NCBI RefSeq assembly: GCF_030816915.1
Contig: NZ_JAUSYN010000002.1
Span: 5,345,501-5,409,500, forward strand
Length of the DNA: 64,000 nucleotides
Direction of reading: 5' to 3'
Source: Streptomyces sp. B3I8
GTDB taxonomy: Bacteria > Actinomycetota > Actinomycetes > Streptomycetales > Streptomycetaceae
Part shown: in pieces, positions 1 through 8,219 of the stretch
Layout of the letters: each line of letters starts with the position of its first letter
Numbering within the stretch: the stretch's first letter is position 1
Made by a program: the position numbers and the translations under genes
Notes under the pieces: model-generated
Databases searched by the model: none
The model's input: only the letters and a program-made list of their open reading frames with translations
What the model was told of the DNA's origin: nothing

Positions 1-54
1 ATCGTCTGTGGCGATCCGCAGCAGATCAACGCGGTTCTCGGCACCGCCGTCTGA
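1..54 (+). CDS. 3' end of an unidentified protein (partial)
   Basis: The window opens inside an open frame whose last residues read IVCGDPQQINAVLGTAV and stop at TGA 52-54. The start lies outside the window. Eighteen codons are too few to assign a family. A strong hairpin follows about 65 bp later, consistent with the end of a transcription unit. Confidence 0.55.
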   Translation: MVCGDPQQINAVLGTAV

Positions 55-118
55 CCGTCTGACCAGGAGACTCCGGTTCCCTGACTCCCGACGTCCCCGC
101 CCCGCTCTGTCCCGATTT

Positions 119-150
119 TCCCCGCGCCCCACGTTCCAGGGGCGCGGGGA
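119..150 (+). terminator. Hairpin, likely terminator of the upstream partial gene
   Basis: Arms 119-130 (TCCCCGCGCCCC) and 139-150 (GGGGCGCGGGGA) are perfectly complementary with an 8-nt loop. No T-tract follows, as is usual for Streptomyces terminators. The 3' arm together with bases up to 157 matches the widely dispersed Streptomyces GCGCGG-type palindromic repeat also seen near 35011. Confidence 0.55.
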
Positions 151-339
151 GCCGCGCATGTCGCGGAGGGCCGGGGAAGGTCGCGTATACCGAGGGAGAT
201 CCGGAGACGGAGCTCCTGGCGGGCGGGCGGGCCGGCCGAAACGTGAGGAGGGCGAGAAGCGCGGCGGCGGGGGCCGCAGACCCGCCGCCGGGGCGGATGC
301 CGGCACCGGCCCGGTTCCGGCCGCGCCCGCTCGCTCGCC

Positions 340-972
340 TCAGCGCGCGGCGACCCGCCGCATCACGTCCGACGCGGTACCGCCCGTGCGCGGCAACGGC
401 CGCACCATCCCCTGATCCAGCTCCTCCGGCGCCGAGTCGGCATGCGGATGCCGTCCCCCGCGCCCCTCGCCGAGCACCTGCCACCCGTCACGCGTCAGCG
501 TGATGTACGCCCCGCACCGCAGTCCGTGCAGCGTGCACGCGTCGCGCAGTCCCCACATCCACGCGCCGTCCTCCTCCGTCCACCGGGCGTCGCCCTCCCG
601 GCAGTAGAGCAGCACCGCCGTCCGCACCGGAGTGCGGCGTCGCAGGTCGTGCGGGATCACCCGGCGCAACTGCGCGAGCAGCGCGTTGCGGAACATCCAG
701 CCGTCCGCCGGGGCGGACCGCCGGACGAAGGAGGCGCTGGCACACAGCCGTTCGTCCGGGTCGAGGACCGCCACGACGGCCGTGGCGGGCCGGGGCCGGT
801 GCCGTGCGTGCAGTCCGGTGACGACGTCCCGGGGGTTGCGCAGCAGCGGGATCCCGGCGGCGGCCCACTCCGTCGGTTCGAGCATGCGGGCCGGCGGGGC
901 GACGGAAGCGGCGGACGGATCGGTGGAGGCCGACAACGACGCCGTCGAGGACGGAGCGAATCCGAAGGTCAC
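340..972 (-). CDS. Conserved hypothetical protein
   Basis: This encodes a 210-aa protein starting at GTG 972, chosen because GGGAGG lies just upstream on the minus strand. A longer ATG-initiated frame to 1155 has no good ribosome site and low-quality N-terminal sequence. The body from about residue 30 has a regular alternating hydrophobic pattern, with conserved-looking segments such as GWMFRNALLAQLRR and GAWMWGLRDACTLHGLRCG. There is no signal peptide and no membrane segment. I do not recognise a family. It is the first minus-strand gene, divergent from the helicase gene. Confidence 0.7.
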   Translation of the reverse strand: MTFGFAPSSTASLSASTDPSAASVAPPARMLEPTEWAAAGIPLLRNPRDVVTGLHARHRPRPATAVVAVLDPDERLCASASFVRRSAPADGWMFRNALLAQLRRVIPHDLRRRTPVRTAVLLYCREGDARWTEEDGAWMWGLRDACTLHGLRCGAYITLTRDGWQVLGEGRGGRHPHADSAPEELDQGMVRPLPRTGGTASDVMRRVAAR

Positions 973-1574
973 GGTCCTCCCTTCGGCTACGCGCCCACAC
1001 AGCGGGCGGGATCGGTGGTGGGGAGCGCACACCGCGGCAGAGCTCTGCCGGACGACGGACGAGCCACGCGGGGAGCGGAATTCAATTGTTCCTGGCGAAC
1101 TTGGTTGCGGCAACGAGCAATCGGGATAACCGACCGCTTTCCGGCGATGCGTCACTTATATCCCTGACTGAAGGGTGCCCAGCGGGCCGCCCGACGATGC
1201 GTGGGCCCCGTCCGTACGGCCAGGACCAGCGGCAACACCTTCCCCGCGCCGCGTCCGCCGCTCCGTGGGTGACGCGGGAGACGCCCGTCGGGTCGGGTTC
1301 ACCGGCCCCTGGAGGCCCCCTTCGGGACGTCCATCGGCTCTCGGGAGGCCCCTCGGGGGCCGCGTCCACCGTCCCGTTGGAGGCGGCTTCGCGGGCCGCT
1401 TCCGCCCTCCCGTGACGGACGCACGGCCCCGGCCGTCGCCCGCGGGAGGCGCCGTCCGGCCGCGGCCGTCGCCCCGTCCGGCGGATCCGGCGATCCCGGG
1501 ACGACGACACGGCGCGGCGGCGTGCGCGGTGCGGGGATTGGCCCGCGCCCTCACTCATCGGGTTGCATGGGGGC
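973..1574. other. 602-bp intergenic region without a recognisable gene
   Basis: This region lies between the hypothetical gene (minus) and the helicase gene (plus). Its left part (about 1080-1170) is AT-richer (for example AATTCAATTGTT and CACTTATATCC) and probably carries the divergent promoters. The right part (1180-1560) is GC-rich and gives open frames on several strands, but their composition is shadow-like. A small inverted repeat, GTTGC-G-GCAAC, sits at 1104-1114. I see no gene or RNA here. Confidence 0.5.
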
Positions 1575-3734
1575 ATGGACACCCTGGAACCGCGCGCCGA
1601 AGCCGATGCCGTCCTCGCCGAGCTCGTCGGCGCCCCGGGGGGTGCGGCCCGGCTGCGGGAGGACCAGTGGCAGGCGGTGGCGGCCCTGGTGGAGGAGCGC
1701 CGCCGCGCTCTCGTGGTGCAGCGCACCGGCTGGGGCAAGTCGGCCGTGTACTTCGTCGCCACCGCTCTGCTGCGACGGCGCGGCGCGGGCCCCACGGTGA
1801 TCATCTCGCCGCTGCTCGCACTGATGCGGAACCAGGTCGAGGCGGCGGAACGGGCGGGGATCCGGGCCCGCACGATCAACTCGGCCAACCCCGAGGACTG
1901 GGAGACGATCTACGGCGAGGTCGAGCGCGGCGAGACCGACGTCCTCCTCGTGAGCCCCGAGCGCCTCAATTCCGTCGACTTCCGCGATCAGGTGCTGCCC
2001 AGGCTCGCGGCCACCGCGGGACTGCTCGTGGTCGACGAGGCGCACTGCATCTCCGACTGGGGCCACGACTTCCGGCCGGACTACCGCAGGCTGCGCACGA
2101 TGCTGGCCGAGCTCCCGGCCGGTGTGCCGGTGCTGGCCACCACCGCGACCGCCAACGCCCGGGTCACGGCGGACGTGGCCGAGCAGTTGGGCACGGGGGG
2201 CGGGGACGCCCTGGTGCTGCGCGGGCCGCTGGACCGGGAGAGCCTGCGGCTGGGCGTGCTGGAGCTGCCGAACGCGGCGCATCGGCTGGCCTGGCTGGGG
2301 GAGCGCCTGGGGGACCTGCCGGGCTCGGGAATCATCTACACGCTGACGGTGGCGGCGGCGGAGGAGGTCGCCGCCTTCCTGCGGCAGCACGGCTACCCCG
2401 TGGCCTCCTACACGGGGAAGACGGAGAACGCCGACCGGCTGCAGGCGGAGGAGGATCTGCTGGCGAACCGGGTGAAGGCCCTGGTCGCCACGTCCGCCCT
2501 GGGGATGGGCTTCGACAAGCCGGATCTCGGTTTCGTGGTGCACCTGGGTTCGCCCTCGTCCCCGATCGCGTACTACCAGCAGGTGGGCCGTGCGGGGCGC
2601 GGCGTGGACCACGCGGACGTGCTGCTGCTGCCCGGCAGGGAGGACGAGGCGATCTGGGCGTACTTCGCCTCGGTGGGTTTCCCGCCCGAGGAGCAGGTGC
2701 GGCGCACGCTGGCGGTGCTGGAGGAGGCGGGCCGTCCGCTGTCGCTGCCGGCGTTGGAGCCGCTGGTGGACCTGCGGCGCTCCCGGCTCGAGACGATGCT
2801 GAAGGTCCTCGACGTCGACGGCGCCGTGAAGCGCGTCAAGGGGGGCTGGGCCGCCACCGGGCGACCGTGGGTGTACGACGCGGAGCGGTACGCGTGGGTC
2901 GCGAAGCAGCGGGCGGCGGAGCAGCAGGCCATGCGGGACTACGTGACGACCACGGGGTGCCGGATGGAGTTCCTGCAGCGGCAGCTCGACGACGACAAGG
3001 CGGTCCCCTGCGGACGCTGCGACAACTGCGCCGGGCCGTGGCTGGAGGCGGCGGTCTCTCCCGCTTCCCTCGCGGAGGCGACGGGCGAGCTGGACCGGCC
3101 GGGGGTCGAGGTCGAACCGCGCAAGATGTGGCCGACGGGGCTGGCCGCGGTCGGCATGGACCTCAAGGGCCGCATCCCCCCGGGGCAGCAGGCGAGCACG
3201 GGGCGCGCCCTCGGCAGGCTGTCGGACATCGGCTGGGGCAACCGGTTGCGGCCGCTGCTGTCGGCGCAGGCGGCCGACGGCCCGGTCCCGGACGACGTGC
3301 TGAACGCCGTCGTGACCGTGCTGGCGGACTGGGCCCGCTCGCCGGGCGGCTGGGCCGGCGGCGCCCCCGACGCGACGGCGCGGCCCGTGGGTGTCGTCGC
3401 CCTGCCCTCCCGCAGCCGCCCCCAGCTCGTCACCACCCTGGCCGAGGGAGTGGCTCGGGTCGGCCGGCTCCCGTTCCTGGGGAGCCTGGCCTACACCCCC
3501 GGGGCCGGCGAGCACGCCGCGCACCGCAGCAACTCCGCCCAACGGCTGCGCGCCCTGGCCGGCTCCTTCGCCGTGCCCGACGCCCTCGCCGCCGCCCTGG
3601 GCGCCACTCCCGGCCCGGTCCTGCTCGTCGACGACTACACCGACTCGGGCTGGACCCTGGCTGTCGGCGCACGTCTCCTGCGCCAGGCCGGTGCCGCCCA
3701 TGTGCTCCCCCTCGTCCTCGCGCTCGCCGGATAG
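1575..3734 (+). CDS. RecQ-family DNA helicase with C-terminal phosphoribosyltransferase-like domain
   Basis: This encodes a 719-aa ATP-dependent 3'-5' DNA helicase of the RecQ type, presumably acting in recombination and repair. Walker A is TGWGKS (about residues 51-56), box II is DEAHC (154-158), motif III is TATAN (about 190), and motif VI is QQVGRAGRG (335-343). A RecQ-like zinc site follows, with cysteines in TTGCRMEF (about 461) and CGRCDNC (about 479-485). The last about 100 residues end in a PRPP-loop-like VLLVDDYTDSG (about 682-692), typical of type I phosphoribosyltransferases of the ComFC kind and absent from classical RecQ. The start is uncertain: ATG 1575 was chosen, but TTG 1563 is in frame and neither has a convincing ribosome site, so a leaderless transcript is possible. 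Confidence 0.88.
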   Translation: MDTLEPRAEADAVLAELVGAPGGAARLREDQWQAVAALVEERRRALVVQRTGWGKSAVYFVATALLRRRGAGPTVIISPLLALMRNQVEAAERAGIRARTINSANPEDWETIYGEVERGETDVLLVSPERLNSVDFRDQVLPRLAATAGLLVVDEAHCISDWGHDFRPDYRRLRTMLAELPAGVPVLATTATANARVTADVAEQLGTGGGDALVLRGPLDRESLRLGVLELPNAAHRLAWLGERLGDLPGSGIIYTLTVAAAEEVAAFLRQHGYPVASYTGKTENADRLQAEEDLLANRVKALVATSALGMGFDKPDLGFVVHLGSPSSPIAYYQQVGRAGRGVDHADVLLLPGREDEAIWAYFASVGFPPEEQVRRTLAVLEEAGRPLSLPALEPLVDLRRSRLETMLKVLDVDGAVKRVKGGWAATGRPWVYDAERYAWVAKQRAAEQQAMRDYVTTTGCRMEFLQRQLDDDKAVPCGRCDNCAGPWLEAAVSPASLAEATGELDRPGVEVEPRKMWPTGLAAVGMDLKGRIPPGQQASTGRALGRLSDIGWGNRLRPLLSAQAADGPVPDDVLNAVVTVLADWARSPGGWAGGAPDATARPVGVVALPSRSRPQLVTTLAEGVARVGRLPFLGSLAYTPGAGEHAAHRSNSAQRLRALAGSFAVPDALAAALGATPGPVLLVDDYTDSGWTLAVGARLLRQAGAAHVLPLVLALAG

Positions 3735-3801
3735 GTGACGCTCGCCTCCCCGGGAGACCGCCGGGCGAGCGGCCGCTGTCCGGAGCCGGGGCGCGGCCGC
3801 C

Positions 3802-3847
3802 TGCCCGGAGCGGAAAGCGCCCTCTGCCCGGAGCGGAAAGCGCCCTC
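3802..3847 (+). repeat. Perfect 23-bp tandem duplication
   Basis: Two adjacent identical 23-bp copies, 3802-3824 and 3825-3847, begin TGCCCGGAGCGG and end GCGCCCTC. They lie in the gap between the helicase and DUF4192 genes, 170 bp before the latter's start. Function is unknown; it could be a replication-slippage product or a doubled binding site. Confidence 0.8.
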
Positions 3848-3935
3848 CGCGTTCCGGCCGGGATCGGCCCGGTCGGGCGGTGGTCGGCCCCCATACAACC
3901 CGATGGCTCGGACATCCTGGGGACGGAGCGAGCCA

Positions 3936-3981
3936 CCTGTGGACAACTCCTGGCGTGGCCATGATCGGAGTTGTCCACAGG
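3936..3981. promoter_or_regulatory. Inverted pair of consensus DnaA boxes / large hairpin
   Basis: Arms 3936-3950 and 3967-3981 form a perfect 15-bp inverted repeat around a 16-nt centre. Each arm contains TTGTCCACA in opposite orientation (minus strand at about 3938-3946; plus strand at 3971-3979). This is the preferred DnaA box of Streptomyces. The pair ends 37 bp before the DUF4192 start codon. It may be a DnaA-regulated operator or DnaA-titration site; alternatively the hairpin could simply terminate helicase transcription. The sequence match is certain, the function inferred. Confidence 0.6.
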
Positions 3982-4018
3982 CCAAGCGGAACCTCACAAT
4001 CCGCGAGAAGGTCGCGGC

Positions 4019-5611
4019 ATGACGCATCACGACGAAGACCCCACGACGTACGTGGGCCACGGCATCCCCGGCACCCCCCGCGGCGAGAACCAGGTCACCC
4101 TGCGGACTCCGGCCGAACTGGCCGACGCTCTGCCCTACTTGCTGGGATACCGGCCGGAGGACAGCATCGTGCTGGTCGCACTGCACGACCGTGAGCAGGG
4201 CGGAAGGTTCGGCGGACGGGCCCGCCTCGGCATCCCCGCCCAGCGCGAGGACTGGGCCGCCGCGGCCCGTCAACTGGCGCACGGCCTGGTGTGGGGCAGC
4301 GAGCGCAGAGGAGCACGGCCGGAGAGCATGGTCGCCTACCTCGTCCAGGATCCCGCGTACGGGGAGACGGGGCGGGACGTCATGGAACGCCTGCGGCCGC
4401 TCGCCCAGTTGCTGCGCACGACCTGCGGCAGCCTCGACGTCGCCGTGGTGGAGGCGCTCTGCATCGCCGACGGCCGCTTCTGGTCCTACTGCTGCCCGAG
4501 CCCGGGCTGCTGCCCGGCCGAGGGCAGTCCCATGGGACTGCCGGGCACTTCGGTCCTGGCCGCGGCCGCCACCTACGCCGGCATCCAGGTCCGGGGAAGT
4601 CTGCGGGACCTCAGGGCGAGGCTCCAGCCCTGGGAGACCGCGGCGGCGCTGGAACAGGAGACCGCCCTCGACGCGGCCGGCGCGGCACTCGTGCCCCGCA
4701 TCCTGGACGGAGCCTCCCGTGACGAGGTCGAGGCGGAGACGCTGGACGTGGCCCGGCAACTCATCGGCCGCCTTTCCGCGGCCGCGACCGAGGCCGAGGC
4801 CGGCATCGGACCCGGCACCGACACCGCCTCGGCCGACGCCCGCGACGACGAGCTGATCGGACACGCGGAAGCGGCCGGCGTGATCCTCGGACTGCAGGAC
4901 CGCAATACCCGGGACCGCGCCGCCGCCTGGATGGAGGGCGACGAAGCCGCCCCCGCCCTGCGCCTGTGGCGCGCCCTCGCCCGCCGCTGCGTCGGCCCCT
5001 ACCGGGAGCATGCCGCCGCGCCACTGACCCTGGCCGGCTGGGTCGCCTGGTCCTGCGGCGACGAACTGGAGGCCCGAGAGGCACTGGCCATGGCCCTGGG
5101 CGCCGATCCCGACTACCTCTTCGCCCGCCTCCTCCACCAGGCCTGCAACGAGGGGCTGGACCCGGAGACCGTCCGCGCCTGCCTGCGCGCCGACCGCCGC
5201 CGCAGGGAGAACGATCACCCGGACGCCACCACGCCCCGCCCGACGGACGGGACGGAAGGCGACATGCCACCCGGGTCCGCGATCGCCCTCCCCACGAGTG
5301 CCGTGCCCCGGCCGGGTTCCCCCGCACCGGCCGCCGGGCTCCCGCAGGCACCGCCCTGCCCGTCCGTCGCCGACCCGCGTGCGGAGCGCGCCGCACGACG
5401 ACGGCACCGGCCGACGCGCGTGTCGGACACCGCCGCACGCCCGGACCGCCGCACGGCGAGGCCGGGGAACGCGCGGCGCCGGCGCCCCGCCGATCCGACC
5501 GCACCCGCCGCCGAAGGCAACCGTGGGCCCGCCGCGCCGGGCCGCGGCACCCGGACGGGCTCCCGGGCACGGGGGAGCGCGGTGCCCCAGGAACCGGGGG
5601 CCGGGGAATGA
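4019..5611 (+). CDS. DUF4192 domain protein
   Basis: This encodes a 530-aa protein. ATG 4019 was chosen because GAGAAGG precedes it at 4003-4009; an upstream ATG at 3971 falls inside the inverted DnaA-box repeat. The N-terminal third carries the DUF4192 signature LPYLLGYRPEDSIVLVAL (about residues 41-58). Residues about 60-385 form the folded body, ending in repeat-like helices. The last about 130 residues are Pro/Arg/Ala-rich and probably disordered. Function is unknown. From general knowledge, the family is actinobacterial and found near helicase and sigma-factor genes; I know of no biochemical role. It has no signal peptide or membrane segment. Confidence 0.85.
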   Translation: MTHHDEDPTTYVGHGIPGTPRGENQVTLRTPAELADALPYLLGYRPEDSIVLVALHDREQGGRFGGRARLGIPAQREDWAAAARQLAHGLVWGSERRGARPESMVAYLVQDPAYGETGRDVMERLRPLAQLLRTTCGSLDVAVVEALCIADGRFWSYCCPSPGCCPAEGSPMGLPGTSVLAAAATYAGIQVRGSLRDLRARLQPWETAAALEQETALDAAGAALVPRILDGASRDEVEAETLDVARQLIGRLSAAATEAEAGIGPGTDTASADARDDELIGHAEAAGVILGLQDRNTRDRAAAWMEGDEAAPALRLWRALARRCVGPYREHAAAPLTLAGWVAWSCGDELEAREALAMALGADPDYLFARLLHQACNEGLDPETVRACLRADRRRRENDHPDATTPRPTDGTEGDMPPGSAIALPTSAVPRPGSPAPAAGLPQAPPCPSVADPRAERAARRRHRPTRVSDTAARPDRRTARPGNARRRRPADPTAPAAEGNRGPAAPGRGTRTGSRARGSAVPQEPGAGE

Positions 5612-5804
5612 GCCCGCGCCCACCCTCACGCCCCCGCACCGCCGGGTCACGGGAACAGGAGCGTGACCCCGGGCCGGTCCGCTCCGTTCACCTGTGTGGC
5701 GGAACCCGCTGCCGGGTCGCGCCGACACACCGCCACCGACACTCCGGAGCGCCCACCCGCCGCCGGACACCCCCGGGCGCGCCCGGGGCAGAGGAAGTCG
5801 CCCC

Positions 5805-8066
5805 ATGTCCCAGCCGACCCCACCCCTCCCCGACACCGCGCCCTCCCACCACGACCGTCCCGCGCCGGACGACCCCCCTTCCCCCCGGCCACCGCACAGC
5901 AGTGCACCGGCCCCCCGCCTCCTCGATGCGGGTGCGCCCACCCCGACACCACCCACGGCGTTCACCCCGTCACCGCCGACGCCCACGCCTCCGGTGCCCG
6001 TTCCGTCCCGTCCCCGGGACCTGCCCGTCCGCCCCGGGGAACTTCCGCCGCGCGCCGGGAGCCCCTCCTCGCGATCCCGGTCGGCGGGGCCGGGACCCGG
6101 GCCGGCGGAACCGCCCCCGGTGCACGCCGCCATGATGTGCGTGTCCCTGCCGGGGCTGGTCATCTCGGCGGAGGACGGTCAGCTGACCGGTCGCGGCATG
6201 GAGGGCTTCTACCGCGCGGGCCGGCGGCTGCTCTCCCGGTGCCAGGTACGGGTGGCGGGACGGGAACCGCTCGCCGTGCAGGCCCGGACGGTCGGCGCCG
6301 ACCGGGCCCGGTTCGTGGGGACCGTCCGTGCGTCCCCCGGCACCGGGCCGGACCCCGACGTCCTGGTCGAACGCGTCCGGCACGCGGACGGCACGGAACG
6401 GATCACCCTGCGCAGCTTCGCCGCGCGTCCCCTGCGCCTGCCCGTCGAGGCCGCCCTCGGCACGGACCTCGCGGAACTGGCCGCGGTGGCCACCGGCGCG
6501 AAAGCCCCGGAGGTCCCGGCCGACGTCCATGCCGCCGGTCTGCGCTGGAGCACCGCGCGGGGAGCCAGTGCAGTCACGGCCGACCCGCCACCGTCCGACG
6601 CCCTCGCCTCCGCGGGTCTGCTGCGCTGGGAGGCGAAGCTGCCACCGGGCGGCACCTGGACGGTCGAGCTGCGCGTCCGCCCGAACGGCACGGGCACGCA
6701 CGGCAGGGGCCCGGACGCCACCTCCGGCAGGGCTGCGGTGAACCCGTTCGCCCCCGCCCGGGCGAGCGGCGACGACCCCCGCGTCGCGCACCTGTGGCGG
6801 ACCTGTCTCGAAGATCTGCGGGCCCTGCTGCTGCGTGACCCCGGGCACCCCACTGACCTGTACCTCGCCGGCGGGGCGCCCTGGCGCTGCGGGCCGGCGC
6901 CGGCCGAGGCGCTGGTGGCCGCCCGGATGACCCTCCCGCTGGGCACCGACCTGGCCCTGGGCACCCTGCGAGCGCTCGCCCGCACCCAGCTCACCGGGCC
7001 GGGCCCCCGCTCAGGCATGATCCCCGGCCCCCGGCGCGATGCCGGTCCCCGGCTCCCACCGGGTTGCACCGCTACGGAGGCCACCCTGCTGTTCCCCGTG
7101 CTCCTCGCCGAGGCCCGGCGCTGGGGCCTGCCCGACCGGCGGACACAGGAACTGCTGCCCACCGCCGAGCGCTGTCTGCGCTGGCTGCGCGGCACCGTCG
7201 GCGACGGCGAGTTCCTGGTCGACCCGCTGCCCGGCGGGCCGGTGCGCGCCGAGACCCAGGCCCATGCCCACCGTGCCGCACTCCTGGGAGCCGACCTCCT
7301 CGACGCGTACGACCGTCCGGCCGGCACAGAACTGCGGCAGTGGGCGCAGACGCTCAGAACCGCCTTCCGGGAACAGTTCTGGATCGAGGACCGCGCGGGC
7401 GGCAGACCCGCTGCCGCCCGCGCCCCCGACGGGCGGCCCGTGACCCACCTCGGCGCCCACAGCGTCCACCTCCTCGACACCGGACTGCTCGGCTCCGGGG
7501 CGTCGGCGCCCGGCCTGCTCGACACGGTGCGCGCCGGACAACTCGCCCGGCTGCTCGGCGGCCCGGCCATGGACTCCGGCTGGGGACTGCGCGCACTGGA
7601 GACAAGGGACGCGGCGTACAACCCCTTCGGCCACCGCGGCGGTGCGGTGCGGGTCCAGGAGACGGCGGTCGCCGTCGCGGGGCTCGCCGCCGCCGGCTTC
7701 GAGAAGGAGGCGAGCTCTCTGCTGCGCGGCGCCCTGGCCGCGGCCGAGATGTTCGCCTACCGGCTGCCGGAGATGTACGCGGGGGAGCAGCGCACCGAGG
7801 GCGGCGCCCCCCTTCCGCACCCCGCCGCCTGCCGACCCGCCGCCACGGCAGCCGCCGCGGGCCTCCTGCTGCTGACCACACTCGCCGGCATCCGGCCGGA
7901 CGTACCAGCGGGGAAGGTCACGCTCCACCCGGTGCGCGGCACCCCGCTGGGCGAGATCGAGCTCACGGGACTGAGGGTCGCCGGCGCCCCCTTCTCCGTA
8001 CGGGTCGGCCGGCTCGGCCTCGCCATGGTCGAAGAGGCGGCAGAGGGACTGCAACTGGGTGCCTGA
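5805..8066 (+). CDS. Glycogen debranching N-terminal-domain protein
   Basis: This encodes a 753-aa protein. ATG 5805 is preceded by GAGGAAG. The first about 105 residues are Pro/Thr-rich linker. The segment after AAMMCVSLPGLVISAEDGQL matches the glycogen debranching enzyme N-terminal (bis-type) domain. The C-terminal half resembles a six-hairpin glycosidase (alpha,alpha-toroid), with motifs such as DSGWGLRALETRDAAYNPFGHR and LPEMYAGEQR. It probably acts on storage glucan or trehalose-type saccharides, but the catalytic residues are not certain by eye. It stands alone between the DUF4192 and Nudix genes and has no obvious secretion signal. Confidence 0.8.
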   Translation: MSQPTPPLPDTAPSHHDRPAPDDPPSPRPPHSSAPAPRLLDAGAPTPTPPTAFTPSPPTPTPPVPVPSRPRDLPVRPGELPPRAGSPSSRSRSAGPGPGPAEPPPVHAAMMCVSLPGLVISAEDGQLTGRGMEGFYRAGRRLLSRCQVRVAGREPLAVQARTVGADRARFVGTVRASPGTGPDPDVLVERVRHADGTERITLRSFAARPLRLPVEAALGTDLAELAAVATGAKAPEVPADVHAAGLRWSTARGASAVTADPPPSDALASAGLLRWEAKLPPGGTWTVELRVRPNGTGTHGRGPDATSGRAAVNPFAPARASGDDPRVAHLWRTCLEDLRALLLRDPGHPTDLYLAGGAPWRCGPAPAEALVAARMTLPLGTDLALGTLRALARTQLTGPGPRSGMIPGPRRDAGPRLPPGCTATEATLLFPVLLAEARRWGLPDRRTQELLPTAERCLRWLRGTVGDGEFLVDPLPGGPVRAETQAHAHRAALLGADLLDAYDRPAGTELRQWAQTLRTAFREQFWIEDRAGGRPAAARAPDGRPVTHLGAHSVHLLDTGLLGSGASAPGLLDTVRAGQLARLLGGPAMDSGWGLRALETRDAAYNPFGHRGGAVRVQETAVAVAGLAAAGFEKEASSLLRGALAAAEMFAYRLPEMYAGEQRTEGGAPLPHPAACRPAATAAAAGLLLLTTLAGIRPDVPAGKVTLHPVRGTPLGEIELTGLRVAGAPFSVRVGRLGLAMVEEAAEGLQLGA

Positions 8067-8187
8067 CACGGCTGTATGCCCGCCGCGACGGGTGCCCGAG
8101 CGGTCGTGGCCGATCCCGGAGAGGCCATGGCGGCACCGGACGGGCGGAGCCGGACCGGGCCTCGTTCGGCGACCGGAGAAGGGAGTG

Positions 8188-8210
8188 TTTATCGTCAGGC
8201 AGACGACTAT
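8188..8210. promoter_or_regulatory. Candidate operator (imperfect palindrome) of the Nudix regulator gene
   Basis: TCGTC (8192-8196) and GACGA (8202-8206) form an inverted repeat with a 5-nt spacer, flanked by AT-rich TTTA and CTAT. It ends 9 bp before the start codon. NrtR-family regulators usually bind such palindromes and often control their own gene, so autoregulation is the simplest inference. Confidence 0.4.
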
Positions 8211-8219
8211 GATCACCGC

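Noticed and set aside
340..1155. Longer start at 1155 for the first hypothetical gene
   Set aside because: The extra N-terminus looks non-coding and lacks a ribosome site, whereas GTG 972 has GGGAGG.
1551..3962. An 803-codon minus-strand open frame opposite the helicase gene
   Set aside because: It is an antisense shadow of the GC-rich helicase frame without domains or a ribosome site.
1175..3964. A 929-codon open frame on the plus strand overlapping the helicase gene
   Set aside because: It is the +1 shadow of the helicase gene, with Arg/Pro/Gly-rich, low-complexity content and no motif.
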